A stretch of 17,500 nucleotides of DNA. Origin: Actinidia chinensis (lineage: Eukaryota; Streptophyta; Magnoliopsida; Ericales; Actinidiaceae). The translations under genes were made by a program, and so were the position numbers. Of this stretch, positions 8,691 to 17,352 are shown one piece after another. The stretch's first letter is position 1. The number at the start of each line of letters is the position of its first letter. The DNA is taken from positions 10,866,034 to 10,883,533 of the forward strand of contig CM018891.1 in the NCBI GenBank assembly GCA_009663005.1, written 5' to 3'. The notes below the pieces were generated by a model. It was not told the origin of the DNA. It made no database searches and saw only the letters and a list, made by a program, of their open reading frames with translations.

Positions 8691-9676
8691 ATTCAGAAGC
8701 CTGAGAGCTTGCATCTCCCCTTGAGAAAAACCACCAACCTGCTCAGATGATCTGAACCAGAACCAGGTGACAGAAGCAACAACTGCAGAACTCTGAAACA
8801 TGGGCCTGAGCCTGCGGACGCACGGTCACCTCGACCACGGACCACTTGCGTCCACTCTCGCCCACGAGGACGCCATGTAACTTCCAACAAAAATCCCTAG
8901 TATGGCCGGTGTCTGGCAGTAAGAGTAATCACACTTGAGTTGACTCACGAGCGTTAGCCCCATTACTAGTGCCAGTATGTAACTTACCCCCTTGTGGAAT
9001 GGCCAATCAAGGCCAGATGATATAGGGAGGAGTAGCAACCCATAGCACTCTCCTGCTCCTCCTCTGCTTGCACAATAGCATAAGCCTCTCCCAAAGACGG
9101 AAATGGACCGACCTAACACCGCACCCGAATGAATTTGATCATTATTCCACATCAAGGCCAGCAAAAAATCATAAACACGTTACTCTTCTCAACCTCTTTT
9201 AACCAGCCTGGCAGCATCCGTTAGTACAAAACAGCATGTGAAATCCTTGAAAAATCAAAACTCCTGCCACACCCCACTTAACTACGCAAAATATCTTGCA
9301 CAGACCGATGGTGTTGGTCCAACGTGCAAGTTCTCCTTAAGTCAAACACTGGGCCACATTACCCTGATGAGAATAAGTCTGTTTGTCTTTGTGATCCAAA
9401 ATTTTGTGTGGGGAGTACAAAAGCAAGAAAGGTGACGTATATCAGCTCGCATAAGAATTAAAAACCATGTCTAACTAGAGTTTCTGAGATGACATTTCTT
9501 AAGGGCAACGCCTCCTCAGGCTGAATAACAGGCTCCTCAATGAACTCAGACATCCCTCTAGCTTCAATGGCCAGAGCGAAGGTACGAGACCAAATCAAAT
9601 AATTGCGGTAACATCCAATTAAGCCACAAATATCCAAAGGAGACATTCTCAACTGCCGGTCATATGGATTCGACAT
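8691..9676 (-). pseudogene. gag: Copia gag (capsid-like) with decayed zinc knuckle
   Basis: The N-terminal frame (9676-9458) reads NYLIWSRTFALAIEARGMSE followed by FIEEP. This is the typical start of copia gag domains (DUF4219/UBN2 type). Further parts are scattered over frames around 9430-9000. A CCHC-type knuckle is recognisable at about 8935-8885 (CDY-x-YC... then FLLEVTWRPRGRE after a frameshift), followed by an Arg/Gly-rich stretch RGRGDRASAG (about 8840-8810). The product would package element RNA. It is broken by several frameshifts. Confidence 0.75.
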
Positions 9677-9953
9677 ATCCTGTTACAGAAATTCAGCCGA
9701 AACAATCTTGGATGAACCGTCAGATCAGACATATCGATATGCAAAATCTCCCAAACACGAGGATATTACAAGAGAATAAATAATAATATAACACTGACGG
9801 AGAGATAGAGAGAGATATCTCATCCAACAAAAATTAAATCAACCATCCAAAAACACGCGGAACAGTACGCGTGAACAGTAATCGTGAACAGGTGACAACT
9901 GACGATGGAACAGTAAATTAGTTAGGGCACAGATCACCAGCCTGTGATATTCA
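9677..9953 (-). other. Copia 5' leader, including degenerate primer-binding site
   Basis: The interval between the 5' LTR and gag has no coding sense. Next to the LTR, the minus strand at 9952-9940 reads TGAATATCACAGG. It resembles the initiator tRNA-Met primer site TGGTATCAGAGCC with one inserted base and substitutions. Much of the interval contains GAACAGT repeats (9860-9915: ACAGTACGCGTGAACAGTAATCGTGAACAGG), a small direct-repeat patch. Confidence 0.5.
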
Positions 9954-10130
9954 TGTAAAGTTTGATTGTGAGGCAAAAGAATGAGGTTTTTCTTCTCATT
10001 AATTAAAATATATATACAAGAAGAGAAGAAAAAGAAAACTTACAATAAACCCAGAAGTTAACCTAATTAATGAGTGAATATAAATAACCACCTAATCTAC
10101 ATAAATTACAGTTACACCCACAACTTAACA
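9954..10130 (-). repeat. Copia 5' LTR (177 bp)
   Basis: Partner of 4933-5118. Starts TG at 9954 and ends CA at 10130, with flank ATAAC as the better-preserved target duplication copy. It carries the same A-rich core with ATATATACAAG and GAGAAGAAAAAGAAAA stretches. Confidence 0.88.
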
Positions 10131-10567
10131 ATAACCCTGCCTTTGCACTCTGCGGTACAAGCTGATATCCCCAGTTCCGCAAGTTTTCTCATGAATTTTC
10201 AGCAACTTATCCTTTGCTTCACTTTCTGTAATACATCACGCCAAAACACCACCACTTCCTCTATAAAACAGCATTCCTTGATGTATAACGAGGTGTTTTA
10301 ACCGCGGCTAAAGCTCCATTTTGTTGTTCTTGGAGTTCCTTCTCAATTTCTATCCACCTTCTTCCGTCTCTTCGAAGTTAAAAATTTGGGTAATTGAACA
10401 AGGTAAGGTTCTCTTAAAAATTTCAATGACAACTGATTTTCCTTCAACCTCTTCTTTTGATGCTAACGTTGCCAGAGCAGCGCATCAGGATGTCTATTAT
10501 CGGACCGCGGCGTGTGTTGAATAGTTACTGCAGTGAATTGAACCATCAGTTTTTGCACAATTACTCT
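10131..10567 (-). pseudogene. pol: Gypsy RNase H end and first zinc-binding segment of integrase
   Basis: Minus-strand reading: a tail of the second RNase H with the conserved HTPRSDNRHPDAL (about 10520-10480; its Asp is a catalytic candidate). A linker follows (EEVEGKSVVIEIFKRTLP and TQIFNFEETEE, about 10465-10360), then HQGMLFYRGSGGVLAR and ESEAKDKLLKIHEKTCGTGD (about 10295-10175). It ends LYRRVQRQGYY at the copia insertion point and continues at 4932. The last part is the integrase HHCC-like region. Frameshifts and stops are present near 10470-10310. Confidence 0.82.
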
Positions 10568-10845
10568 TTACCTAACTTTCACCATTAATTTCGAATCTCT
10601 CTTAAGGCGCAAACGGGAGACCCCAATGTTCGGCGCGGCCATCAACCCCAATATTAATGCCTCATATTCAGCTTCATTATTCAACACTTTGAAATCTAGT
10701 TTGTAGAACAAGTCAAGTCTCCCCCTCCAGATTTGGTTAACACAATGCCGGCACCACCACGGATTTCTACAGTCTCTCCATCGAAACTCAAACTCCACTC
10801 ATCTTCAGTTGGTTCAATGACGTGCTCATCACTCCTACCTTCTAG
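10568..10845 (-). pseudogene. pol: Second (archaeal-type) RNase H of the gypsy element
   Basis: The text begins EDEWSLSFDGETVEIRGGAG, with the candidate catalytic Asp in SFDG at about 10779-10787. After a frameshift it continues FKLDFKVLNNEAEYEALILG, with Glu in EAEYEAL, then RLRLKRDSKLMVKVR, with Asp in RDSKL. The last Asp lies downstream in HPDAL. A duplicate RNase H of this kind between the first RNase H and integrase is a known trait of Tat-lineage elements. All four acidic positions are identifiable, but the frame is broken near 10700. Confidence 0.8.
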
Positions 10846-11241
10846 TGGTTCAAAGTCCGCAGCGGGGAACTGAGCAAGTAAATCAGCGAAGGCCTGTCTC
10901 TTTACTGCCTTTGGTGTTTTGCCTGTGATATCAAATTCAAATTTTGCTGCCCTTTCTGCAAACACAGGTTTTGTTAGGAGATATCTTATAGGATCGCACT
11001 TTATAATGACATGCAATGGGTATGCAAATAGATAGTGTTGCAGCTTCTGAACTACAAATACCAATGCTAGCCAATGCTTTTCCACCGTAGAATATCTTTC
11101 CTCCGCTCCTTGTCCTGTGTGGCTTATATAGGATACTGGCCTCCACTGGCCTTCTATATCTTTACCCAACAATGCACCTACGGACTTGGTGGTGGAAGTT
11201 AGGTACAACAAAAGGGGTGGACCCTTCTGTAGGGCAATCAT
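10846..11241 (-). pseudogene. pol: First RNase H domain of the gypsy element
   Basis: This follows RT directly and is open in one long frame. Recognisable text is GPPLLLYLTSTTKSVGALLG, RPVSYISHTGQGAEERYSTV, EKHWLALVFVVQKLQHYLF and HVIIKCDPIRYLLTKP. The position usually held by the first catalytic Asp is Thr (STTKS), so this domain may already have been non-catalytic. That would agree with the view that the second RNase H took over; it could equally be later mutation. Confidence 0.8.
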
Positions 11242-12285
11242 GACTTTGGGTGATAGGAGAGTGCGCTTAATGGAATCGAAAGCCTATTGGTGATCATCCG
11301 TTCACTAGTAAATAGCGTTCTTTTACAGCAAGGCCGAAAACGGGTATAGGATTTTGGCCAGCGCGGGTATAAATCTTCTCAGGAAATACACATTCCCCAA
11401 AAATGCTTTCAATTCCTTCAAGCTTGCCGACCGCGGCATTTCTACGATGGCTTGGGATTTGGCTGGGTCAGGCTCTATTCCTTGGTGATGAAATATACAT
11501 CCAAAAATTTTCAGAGACAATATCTAAGGCAAATTTTAGAGGGTTCATCTTGAGTTTGTACAATCTGCACCGGTCGAACACTTTCCTCAAGTCTTGCAAA
11601 TGATGGGCTTTTTCTTTGGATTTCACCACCAAGTCATCCACGTAAAACTCTATCATCTGGTCGAACATGTCATGAAACACAGCCATCATCACTCGTTAGT
11701 ATGTTGCTCCCGCATTTTTCAAACCAAATGGCATCACAGTATAGTAAAATACCCCAATGGGGATCCAAAATGCTGTTTTCTTCGCATCCTCCTTTGCCAT
11801 CTTCATTTGGTTATGACTGATAAAGGCATCCATGAACGAGAACATTTCATGTCCCGAAGTTGCATCAATCAGTATATCAATGTTTGGAAGTGGGAAATCG
11901 TCCTTCAGGCATGCTTTGTTCAAATCTCAAAATCGACACAAACATGAATATGTCCATTCTTTTTCCTAACAGGGTTACCCAAATTGGCTAGCTAGGACCA
12001 TTCGCGGTGATTGGATTGCTCATAAACACTCAACAATTTCTCAATCTCCTCTTTGATTTGAACTTCGATTTCTGTCCGAAAAACACGCCCCTGCTGCTTA
12101 ACTAGCTTTGCAGCTGGCAACACATTCAATCTGTGAACAGTCACCACGGTGCTTAGACCGGGCATCTCCACGTAGTCCCATGCAAGCACATCTTTATATT
12201 CTTTAAGCATCGCGATCAGTGACTGTTTCTCCTTATCCTCCAAATCTTTCACAACAAAAACCGGCAGCTACGATGGTTCTCTGGG
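11242..12285 (-). pseudogene. pol: Gypsy reverse transcriptase
   Basis: Copies element RNA into DNA. Reading right to left, the approach segment MLKEYKDVLAWDYVEMPGL (about 12205-12145) is followed by RT motifs: KDDFPLPNIDILIDATSGHE with FSFMDAF (catalytic Asp, about 11836), then FYYTVMPFGLKNAGATY (about 11745-11696). The box FYVDDLVVKSK is intact (YVDD codons 11644-11633). Next come LRKVFDRCRLYKLKMNP, GIEPDPAKSQAIVEMP and LKAFLGNVYFLRRFIP (about 11420-11380). Stops or shifts occur near 11990-11930, 11695, 11500 and 11310. The 5' edge is where the non-coding LTR element inserted. Confidence 0.9.
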
Positions 12286-12704
12286 TGACGCAGGACAACA
12301 ATAAAATTGGTGTCCTACGATTTAATCGACATCAAAAAATAGATAATAGTAACCAGAATGTAAAATGGGAGGGAAAGTTGGGCTTCCGCCAGAATCAAAA
12401 GAAGAATGGAAGGTAGAAGTTGGCTTCCGCCAAAATCAAAGGTTGGAAGAAAGAAACCACAAACGTTGTTCTTCGTTATTCATCACATTAATTGCTTTCC
12501 ATAGTAACAAAAAAAAACTCAATAGAAAAAAAACTAATCATATCTTGATAATACTAAAATTTAAAAATAAGACTCCTAACATACTACAAAACTTTAATTA
12601 AATAAAATTACTAATTAACTTTACAAATAAAAACAAATAATTAGAAAATTTAAAAATACAAAAATTAATAAATAAAAAATAAATACCCAACTTATCCCGC
12701 ATCA
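12286..12704 (-). repeat. 3' LTR of the non-autonomous element (419 bp)
   Basis: TG...CA ends; aligns end to end with 14078-14496 but with many substitutions and small indels. It contains a GGCTTCCGCCARAATCAAA motif twice (12381 and 12422, 41 bp apart), followed by a very A-rich half. Confidence 0.9.
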
Positions 12705-12715
12705 TTCTCCTCCAC
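12705..12715 (-). promoter_or_regulatory. Polypurine tract of the non-autonomous element
   Basis: The minus strand reads GTGGAGGAGAA immediately before the 3' LTR, the expected place for plus-strand priming. Confidence 0.6.
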
Positions 12716-13489
12716 TGAGAAGAATCGACCTCAAGTTCGTCAGATACTGAATTTCCACGCCAACGAAATCATAGTACCCTTGAAAATAGATAACAACTTC
12801 GTTTAATTGCAGGCAAAACGCAAAAAAAATTGTCAACACCAATTCAAATCGATTCTTTCTACTTTCGTTATATTTTCAAGTTGAAGGGGATCTTTTTTCT
12901 TGCAGTTCTTGTTTAGCTTTTCGAATTCTTCCAAGCAACTCTCGTCTCAATAGAATGAAAAAAAACAATGTCTCCTTTTGACGATGTATATAAGAAGAAT
13001 AGGCCTAGTGACGACGCCAATGACTGGTCTGGATAATGATGCAGCCTTGAGTTTCTTTTTTAAACCGTGCATCGTCTTCATTATTTATCACAAACCTCAT
13101 TTGAAATATTCTAAAATTTGCTCAAGACTTCAATAATATGATTCTTACTCTTCGCATTCCTCTAAATTTTTCTTCTTACTCCACGAAAGTAGTCTATATT
13201 GATAGGAATGAGGAGAAGTATTTATACTCAAAGACTTCTATCATCTAAGTTCAATCAATGATGGGTTTTCGTCGGTTTAGTTTAAGTGCTTGCCATAAGA
13301 ATTTGGCTCTTGGCCTAATTAAAATCAATTTAGCAAAAACGGATTTTCCTTATCATCAGGACAACTTTTGTGCCAATCAAAGAAAGATTCATCTCATAAA
13401 CCCAACGATAAAGGCTTCGGATCGGGGGGCGGGCAGGGCAAACCATCAAAGGTAGGAGCTCATCAGGATATTTGCATGGGAATTTCAAA
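12716..13489. other. Non-coding interior of the nested LTR element
   Basis: AT-rich sequence with no long conserved frame. The open frame at 13258-13455 has no recognisable protein and no support. Nothing resembling gag or pol is visible. A basic-looking G run (GGGGGGCGGGCAGGGC near 13424) is the only compositional landmark. Confidence 0.55.
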
Positions 13490-13690
13490 TTTTTACCCTA
13501 ATAGTAAATGTCTGAAAAAAAAAATCAACTGATCTGAAATTTCAGAAACTTTAACCACTGATCAGAAATTTTAAATTTTTTTACCAATGATCATGAACAT
13601 TCTGAAATTTTTTCAGCTACTAATATGAAATTTGATAATTTTTCGCATGATTTGAAATTTACCAAAAAAAAATTTCCCACTAATTTGATT
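13490..13690. repeat. Degenerate array of GAAATTT-containing units
   Basis: Motifs such as GATCTGAAATTTCAG, GATCAGAAATTTTAAA, TTCTGAAATTTTTTCAG and GATTTGAAATTTACC recur about every 30-45 bp. CTGATC/ATGATC boxes lie between them. The units are poorly matched, so this is a decayed tandem region rather than a clean satellite. Confidence 0.5.
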
Positions 13691-13699
13691 ATTTTTGTA

Positions 13700-13870
13700 A
13701 TTCCAGGGACCCAAACTGTCTGTAATTTCAAAAACTTGAGGGACCAAATGAATTTCCCAAAAATTCAGGGGACAAACTATAATTATCAAAAGTTCAGGGA
13801 CAAAAATGTGATTTTAGAAAGTTCCGGGACTAACTAAATAATAAGTTTAAAATCTTTCAAAGACTAAAAC
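13700..13870. repeat. Tandem GGGACNAA repeat, 28-34 bp period
   Basis: GGGAC occurs at 13706, 13740, 13769, 13797 and 13826, with a weaker copy (AAGACTAAA) near 13859, giving spacings of 34, 29, 28, 29 and about 33 bp. Each unit has an A-rich middle and an AAAAGTTCAG-type end. Such arrays are known in the untranslated regions of plant LTR elements. Confidence 0.65.
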
Positions 13871-14061
13871 TGTAGTTTACAGTAGAAAAAAAGCCCTTGG
13901 AAATCCTGGCACAACAGATCACTTGATTAGCTTGGGCCTTTAGACGGTCCAGCGACGAACGATCACTTATAATTTCATAAATCTTCTGGTTGTTGTGACC
14001 AGAAAGAAGGAAACAAGATCTAACGTCCTCGAATGGTAAAATAAAAATAGATCGATTGTGA

Positions 14062-14074
14062 GGCTCTGATACCA
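14062..14074 (-). promoter_or_regulatory. Primer-binding site of the non-autonomous element (tRNA-Met type)
   Basis: The minus strand reads TGGTATCAGAGCC, matching the common plant initiator tRNA-Met primer site, separated from the 5' LTR by 3 bp (AAT on the + strand). This fixes the orientation as minus. Confidence 0.85.
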
Positions 14075-14077
14075 AAT

Positions 14078-14496
14078 TGACGCAGGACAATAATAAAATT
14101 GAGTCCTACGATTTAATCGATATCAAAAAATAGATGATAGTAACCAGAATGTGAATGGGAGGGGGAGTAGGAGGGAAGTTTAGCTTCCGCCAGAATTAAA
14201 GAAGAGTGGGGAGGGAGAAGTTTGGCTTCTGCCAGAATCAAAGGCGGAAAAAAAGAACACAAACATTGTCTCTTTAGTTCTATCATAATCTGATTCCACG
14301 CTAACAAAAAAAAAACCTTAAAATAGATAAAAAACTAAATCTATTTGATAACTACTAAAATTAAAATACGACTCCTAACATACTAAACTCCTAATTAAAG
14401 AAACAATTCTAATTAACTTAAAAATAAAAACAACTAATTATAAAATTAAAAATACAAGAATTAATAAATAAAAAAGACAATTTTATCCCCGCATCA
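14078..14496 (-). repeat. 5' LTR of the non-autonomous element (419 bp)
   Basis: Partner of 12286-12704, with the same length. It contains the same internal 42-bp duplication (AGCTTCCGCC at 14182, GGCTTCTGCC at 14224). Its first 100 bp match 17353-17460 in the outer element LTR in order and orientation. Confidence 0.9.
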
Positions 14497-14501
14497 CTTG
14501 G

Positions 14502-14879
14502 GGACCAATTCTACGTCTTACACCTCCTGCTTATTGTGTTTTTTGGTTGTTGATCTTGAAAACATTCGGTGGTGCTTTATTTCTTACACTCTTCTAAACT
14601 CCATTGCGGTGGGGGGGTCCTTGTCTGATCAGACGAGGACCTGCCCACACCATCATAAGTGGTATACTTTATTTCCATCTGGGGGGCGAACATAACAGGA
14701 ACATACTGGTTTTTTCTTTTCCTTCCTACTGTCATTTCGTTTGTCATCTTTGCGCGTTTTACTTTATCGCTTCTCTTACTTGGAGGATTCAGGATTATCT
14801 TCAGCAATCTCTACCCATCGCGGGAATGAAATTGAGTGAAAGGGTTGCATTTTCTCATCAGATTATTTATCAAACTCAT
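14502..14879 (-). pseudogene. pol: Gypsy protease-RT linker
   Basis: The minus-strand text after protease contains a basic stretch (KRSDKVKRAK and VGRKRKN, about 14775-14715), then WSLEECKK (about 14605). It reaches the insertion point of the non-coding LTR element. A TGA ends the protease-side frame near 14870. No domain is recognised. Confidence 0.55.
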
Positions 14880-15420
14880 TGAAAAACACTGCCTCTGCCA
14901 AGTGTGCCTCCCCGATGTCGAAGGGATTGACAAAGACTGGAATTTCCACGATCTGCCACCTCCAGATTGATTTTAACACTTGGTGAGAGGTAGACGGTAT
15001 GGCACATACTGATGCATCCAAATCCTACCCAACAAGAGGTGGTACGAACTTGTGTGTCAACCACATGAAATTTAGTCGCAGATCTGAGTTGCCAATATGG
15101 AGATTGACACGAACATGGCCAATCGTTTTCCGCGGTTCTCTCCCAAAACCATCGACTTCGATAGGCTGTCTGATCAATCTGTGTTTTGGTATCCTTGCGC
15201 CTTAAAAAACGAATAAGAGCAATAACTGATGCACCTCAATCAAGGAAAGCGCGTTTGAATTCTACTCCATTCACTACCACGATAACGTACAACGGTCTAT
15301 TGTGCTTGTAAGGTACCTTGTGATCCTTCTCAGAAAAAGTGATGATAGCTGGCGGGTTCTCATCTCACCAACAAATGGTCCCGCGGTGCTCATATTGTAA
15401 TCTCCACGATTTCCTTGATG
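14880..15420 (-). pseudogene. pol: Gypsy aspartic protease
   Basis: Would process the gag-pol polyprotein. The minus-strand text ITFSEKDHKVPYKHNRPLYV leads to the catalytic loop, written as L-D, stop (TGA at 15238-15236), then G-A-S (codons 15244-15227). The downstream half continues over two frames. One reads ATKFHVVDTQV; the other, IPSTSHQVLKSIW and FDIGEAHLAEAVFFNEFDK, is typical of this protease region in plant gypsy elements. The stop inside the active-site motif, plus frameshifts, make it inactive. Confidence 0.8.
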
Positions 15421-15448
15421 GCCTCGTACCTAGCTTCGGGAGAGAATC

Positions 15449-17085
15449 TCAAGAAGTCAAAGAACCACCTAAACTTGGTGGATTGTTACACATAGCAAGT
15501 CTATCTGCATCCAAAGGAAAATCCTCCTCTGGTTCAGCCACAACCGGTTTCTGTACAAAATACAATACTTCATCAGCCTTGTAACATGAGAGCATCAAGA
15601 CTTGCTCCTTTCTTTTATCATGTCTGAGGAGAGGATATTTGTCAACTCCTTGGTCTTTCTTTGGAACCTCCAACTCTCCCTTGGCAATTTTCCAACTCAA
15701 CAAATGTCTCAATGCCCAACAATCTTTCGTTGCGTGCCTTATGGCGCAGTGGTAAATGCAGTACCTTGAATTCTGCTGGTCTCTTCTCAAAGGCTCTCTA
15801 TGTCAACATGGGGAAGCTTGATTTCACCATCTTCAACAAGTTTGTCTAAGTTAGCCTTGGCCTCGTTGTACTTGTAAGGCAACAGCAGGGTGGGTCATCA
15901 TACTCGCACCTCCTATTGTACCCCCGCAAGCTACCTTCCTCGATAACATAGGCAGACGAGCCTCTTCCGATGTGCCAGTGCGATCATGAAAACAATAACC
16001 GCACAGAAACTCCTAAGTTTCTCGCACTCTCAAGCAGCTTGGAAAATGTAGGGAGATGGAGATTCACCAAGAGTGGTTTCTAGTGAGGCTGCATACCATC
16101 CAAACAAATTTTGACTAATTGGATTTCCTCGAAAAGTTCATAGCATTCCATGGCACGATCATGGAATCTTTCTGATGTAAGTTGAAATACCCTCACTGGG
16201 CTTCTGAGTTTCTCTTGCTAACTACAGTGTAGTCAAATGCTCTTCCATCTGGAAAAATTTCGCGTAAAACCGCAACACCATGTCTTCCCAGGAACTGACC
16301 GACCCGGTGTAAGGTTGGCGTACAATGTGTAGGCACGCTCAGTGATGGATTTAGAGAACTCCCGTAGCCTGAGATTTTCGTCAACACAAAAAACGTCAAG
16401 AGTTTCAATGAATCGTGCCACGTGCTCATGCGCGCTCCCATTGCAACCGTTGGCCTTGGAGAATTTCGGGGTAACACACCATTCAGGGTAGGGAAGGCAA
16501 GCAATCTCAATTGGGTAGGGTGGGGTGTGTTCCAAACTGGGTATATCTGGAAGTACCGATTTCTGGTTCTCCATCAAGCTTTTGACCTGCTCATGCAGAT
16601 CCACCAACTCAGTGGGATGAGGGTTTGGTTCATGGGTTGGATATATGAGTTTGGGTTGGGACTGGTGGGAAAGGTAGGCTGACTAGGTAGGATATAAAGA
16701 TTGAAGTTGTTGGATCCGATTCCACTGTTTGTGGGGGTTGGGTTTGTGGACTGAGCAACACCATTACCGCCAGGCGAGTAAAGTTTTTTCCGTGCCTGAC
16801 ATCGGAGGGAAAAGTGAAGGGCTCTTATTTCCCGAAAACAGGTTAACATAAATGGGGTTCAAATCTGGTAGAATACCAGGGCAGCTATGAGCGATCGCAG
16901 CCATCGCCTGCTGCATGAGGTTCTGATTCTGCTGCAGAGACGCCAGCAAAGACGCAATCACCAAGGATTGCTTTGAAGAAGAGTTCAGGACCTCCGAGAG
17001 ACACCGATCGACACAAGTTCAGCAGATCGAACCTGAATATCGTTGTTCTAGCAACGAGCTGGTTCTTTTTCGATCCTGAAGTCAT
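15449..17085 (-). pseudogene. gag: Gypsy gag
   Basis: The start is MTSGSKKNQL at 17085. A glutamine-rich segment follows (QQNQNLMQQAMAAIAHS, about 16930-16880), then a proline/asparagine-rich linker. The retrotransposon gag domain has TPKFSKANGCNGSAHEHVAR, FIETLDVFCVDENLRLREFS and a WEDMVLRFYAKFFQMEEHL-type reading split by frameshift (about 16310-16230). A later part keeps CHGML and related text with stops. Near the C-terminus the YCIYHCAIRHATKDCWALR segment (about 15763-15707) has the C-x2-H...H-x4-C spacing of plant gypsy gag. At least four frame disruptions are present. Confidence 0.85.
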
Positions 17086-17335
17086 TGCAAAGAGCTAGTC
17101 CCCAGCGAAGTCGTTTGCATGTGTGAGATCTAAGGGATTGATCTCGATCTGGAATGAAGAGAGGAAGAGGAGTTCTCTGTAACAGGATCCAAAGATATGG
17201 AACTAAGAGAGAAAGAGAAAGCAGTTTAACACTTCTTCTCTAGTAGAGAGAATGAACATTAATAAGATGGTTGATTCTCAGCAAAGTAGTCACTATATAG
17301 AGACTCCAATCATAGGGACTCATGCTAGCCCATAT
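17086..17335 (-). other. Gypsy 5' leader
   Basis: Non-coding interval between primer site and gag start. The minus strand is CT-rich (TTTCTCTTTCTCTCTTAG near 17220-17200). No upstream ORF of note is seen. Confidence 0.6.
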
Positions 17336-17348
17336 CAGTGTGGTACCA
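17336..17348 (-). promoter_or_regulatory. Degenerate gypsy primer-binding site
   Basis: The minus strand reads TGGTACCACACTG, 8 of 13 positions matching TGGTATCAGAGCC, and lies 4 bp inside the LTR end. It is probably the same tRNA-Met site as in the nested element, now mutated. Confidence 0.55.
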
Positions 17349-17352
17349 AATT

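Larger units (their letters stand above)
4933..10130 (-). mobile_element. Nested Ty1/copia LTR retrotransposon, complete but degenerate (5198 bp)
   Basis: Two direct repeats begin TGTAAAGTTTGATTGTGAG and end CACAACTT(A)ACA, at 4933-5118 and 9954-10130. The flanks ATAAA (4928-4932) and ATAAC (10131-10135) form a 5-bp target duplication with one mismatch. Removing the element restores the gypsy reading VQRQG/YYWPNMAKD without a gap. Internal domains on the minus strand run gag, zinc knuckle, protease, integrase, RT, RNase H, which is copia order. Every domain carries stops or frameshifts. LTRs differ by many substitutions and indels, so the insertion is old. Confidence 0.92.
12286..14496 (-). 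mobile_element. Nested non-autonomous LTR retrotransposon without coding capacity (2211 bp)
   Basis: Two 419-bp direct repeats (12286-12704 and 14078-14496), starting TGACGCAGGACAA and ending CGCATCA, flank 1373 bp with no credible gene. A near-perfect tRNA-Met primer site sits next to the 14078 copy and a purine tract next to the 12704 copy, so the element lies on the minus strand. Flanks CTGGG (12281-12285) and CTTGG (14497-14501) give a 5-bp target duplication with one mismatch. Deleting the element and one flank rejoins gypsy pol upstream of RT. Size and lack of ORFs fit a small LARD-type element. Confidence 0.9.

Noticed and set aside
11403..11947. + strand open frames over RT
   Set aside because: Shadows of the conserved minus-strand RT, which shows the YVDD box and other motifs.
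13258..13455. 65-codon open frame in the nested LTR element
   Set aside because: No motif, AT-rich non-coding surroundings, not at a conserved place.
14062..14074. tRNA gene fragment
   Set aside because: Only 13 bases complementary to a tRNA 3' end, placed next to an LTR: this is a primer-binding site.
12705..14077. CRISPR-like array suggested by regularly spaced GGGAC units
   Set aside because: Units are short, diverged and directly tandem in a plant LTR element, with no conserved repeat-spacer structure.
13857..14090. 77-codon minus-strand frame overlapping the primer site
   Set aside because: It crosses the LTR/primer-site junction, which cannot be a gene start shared with conserved function; no homology recognised.
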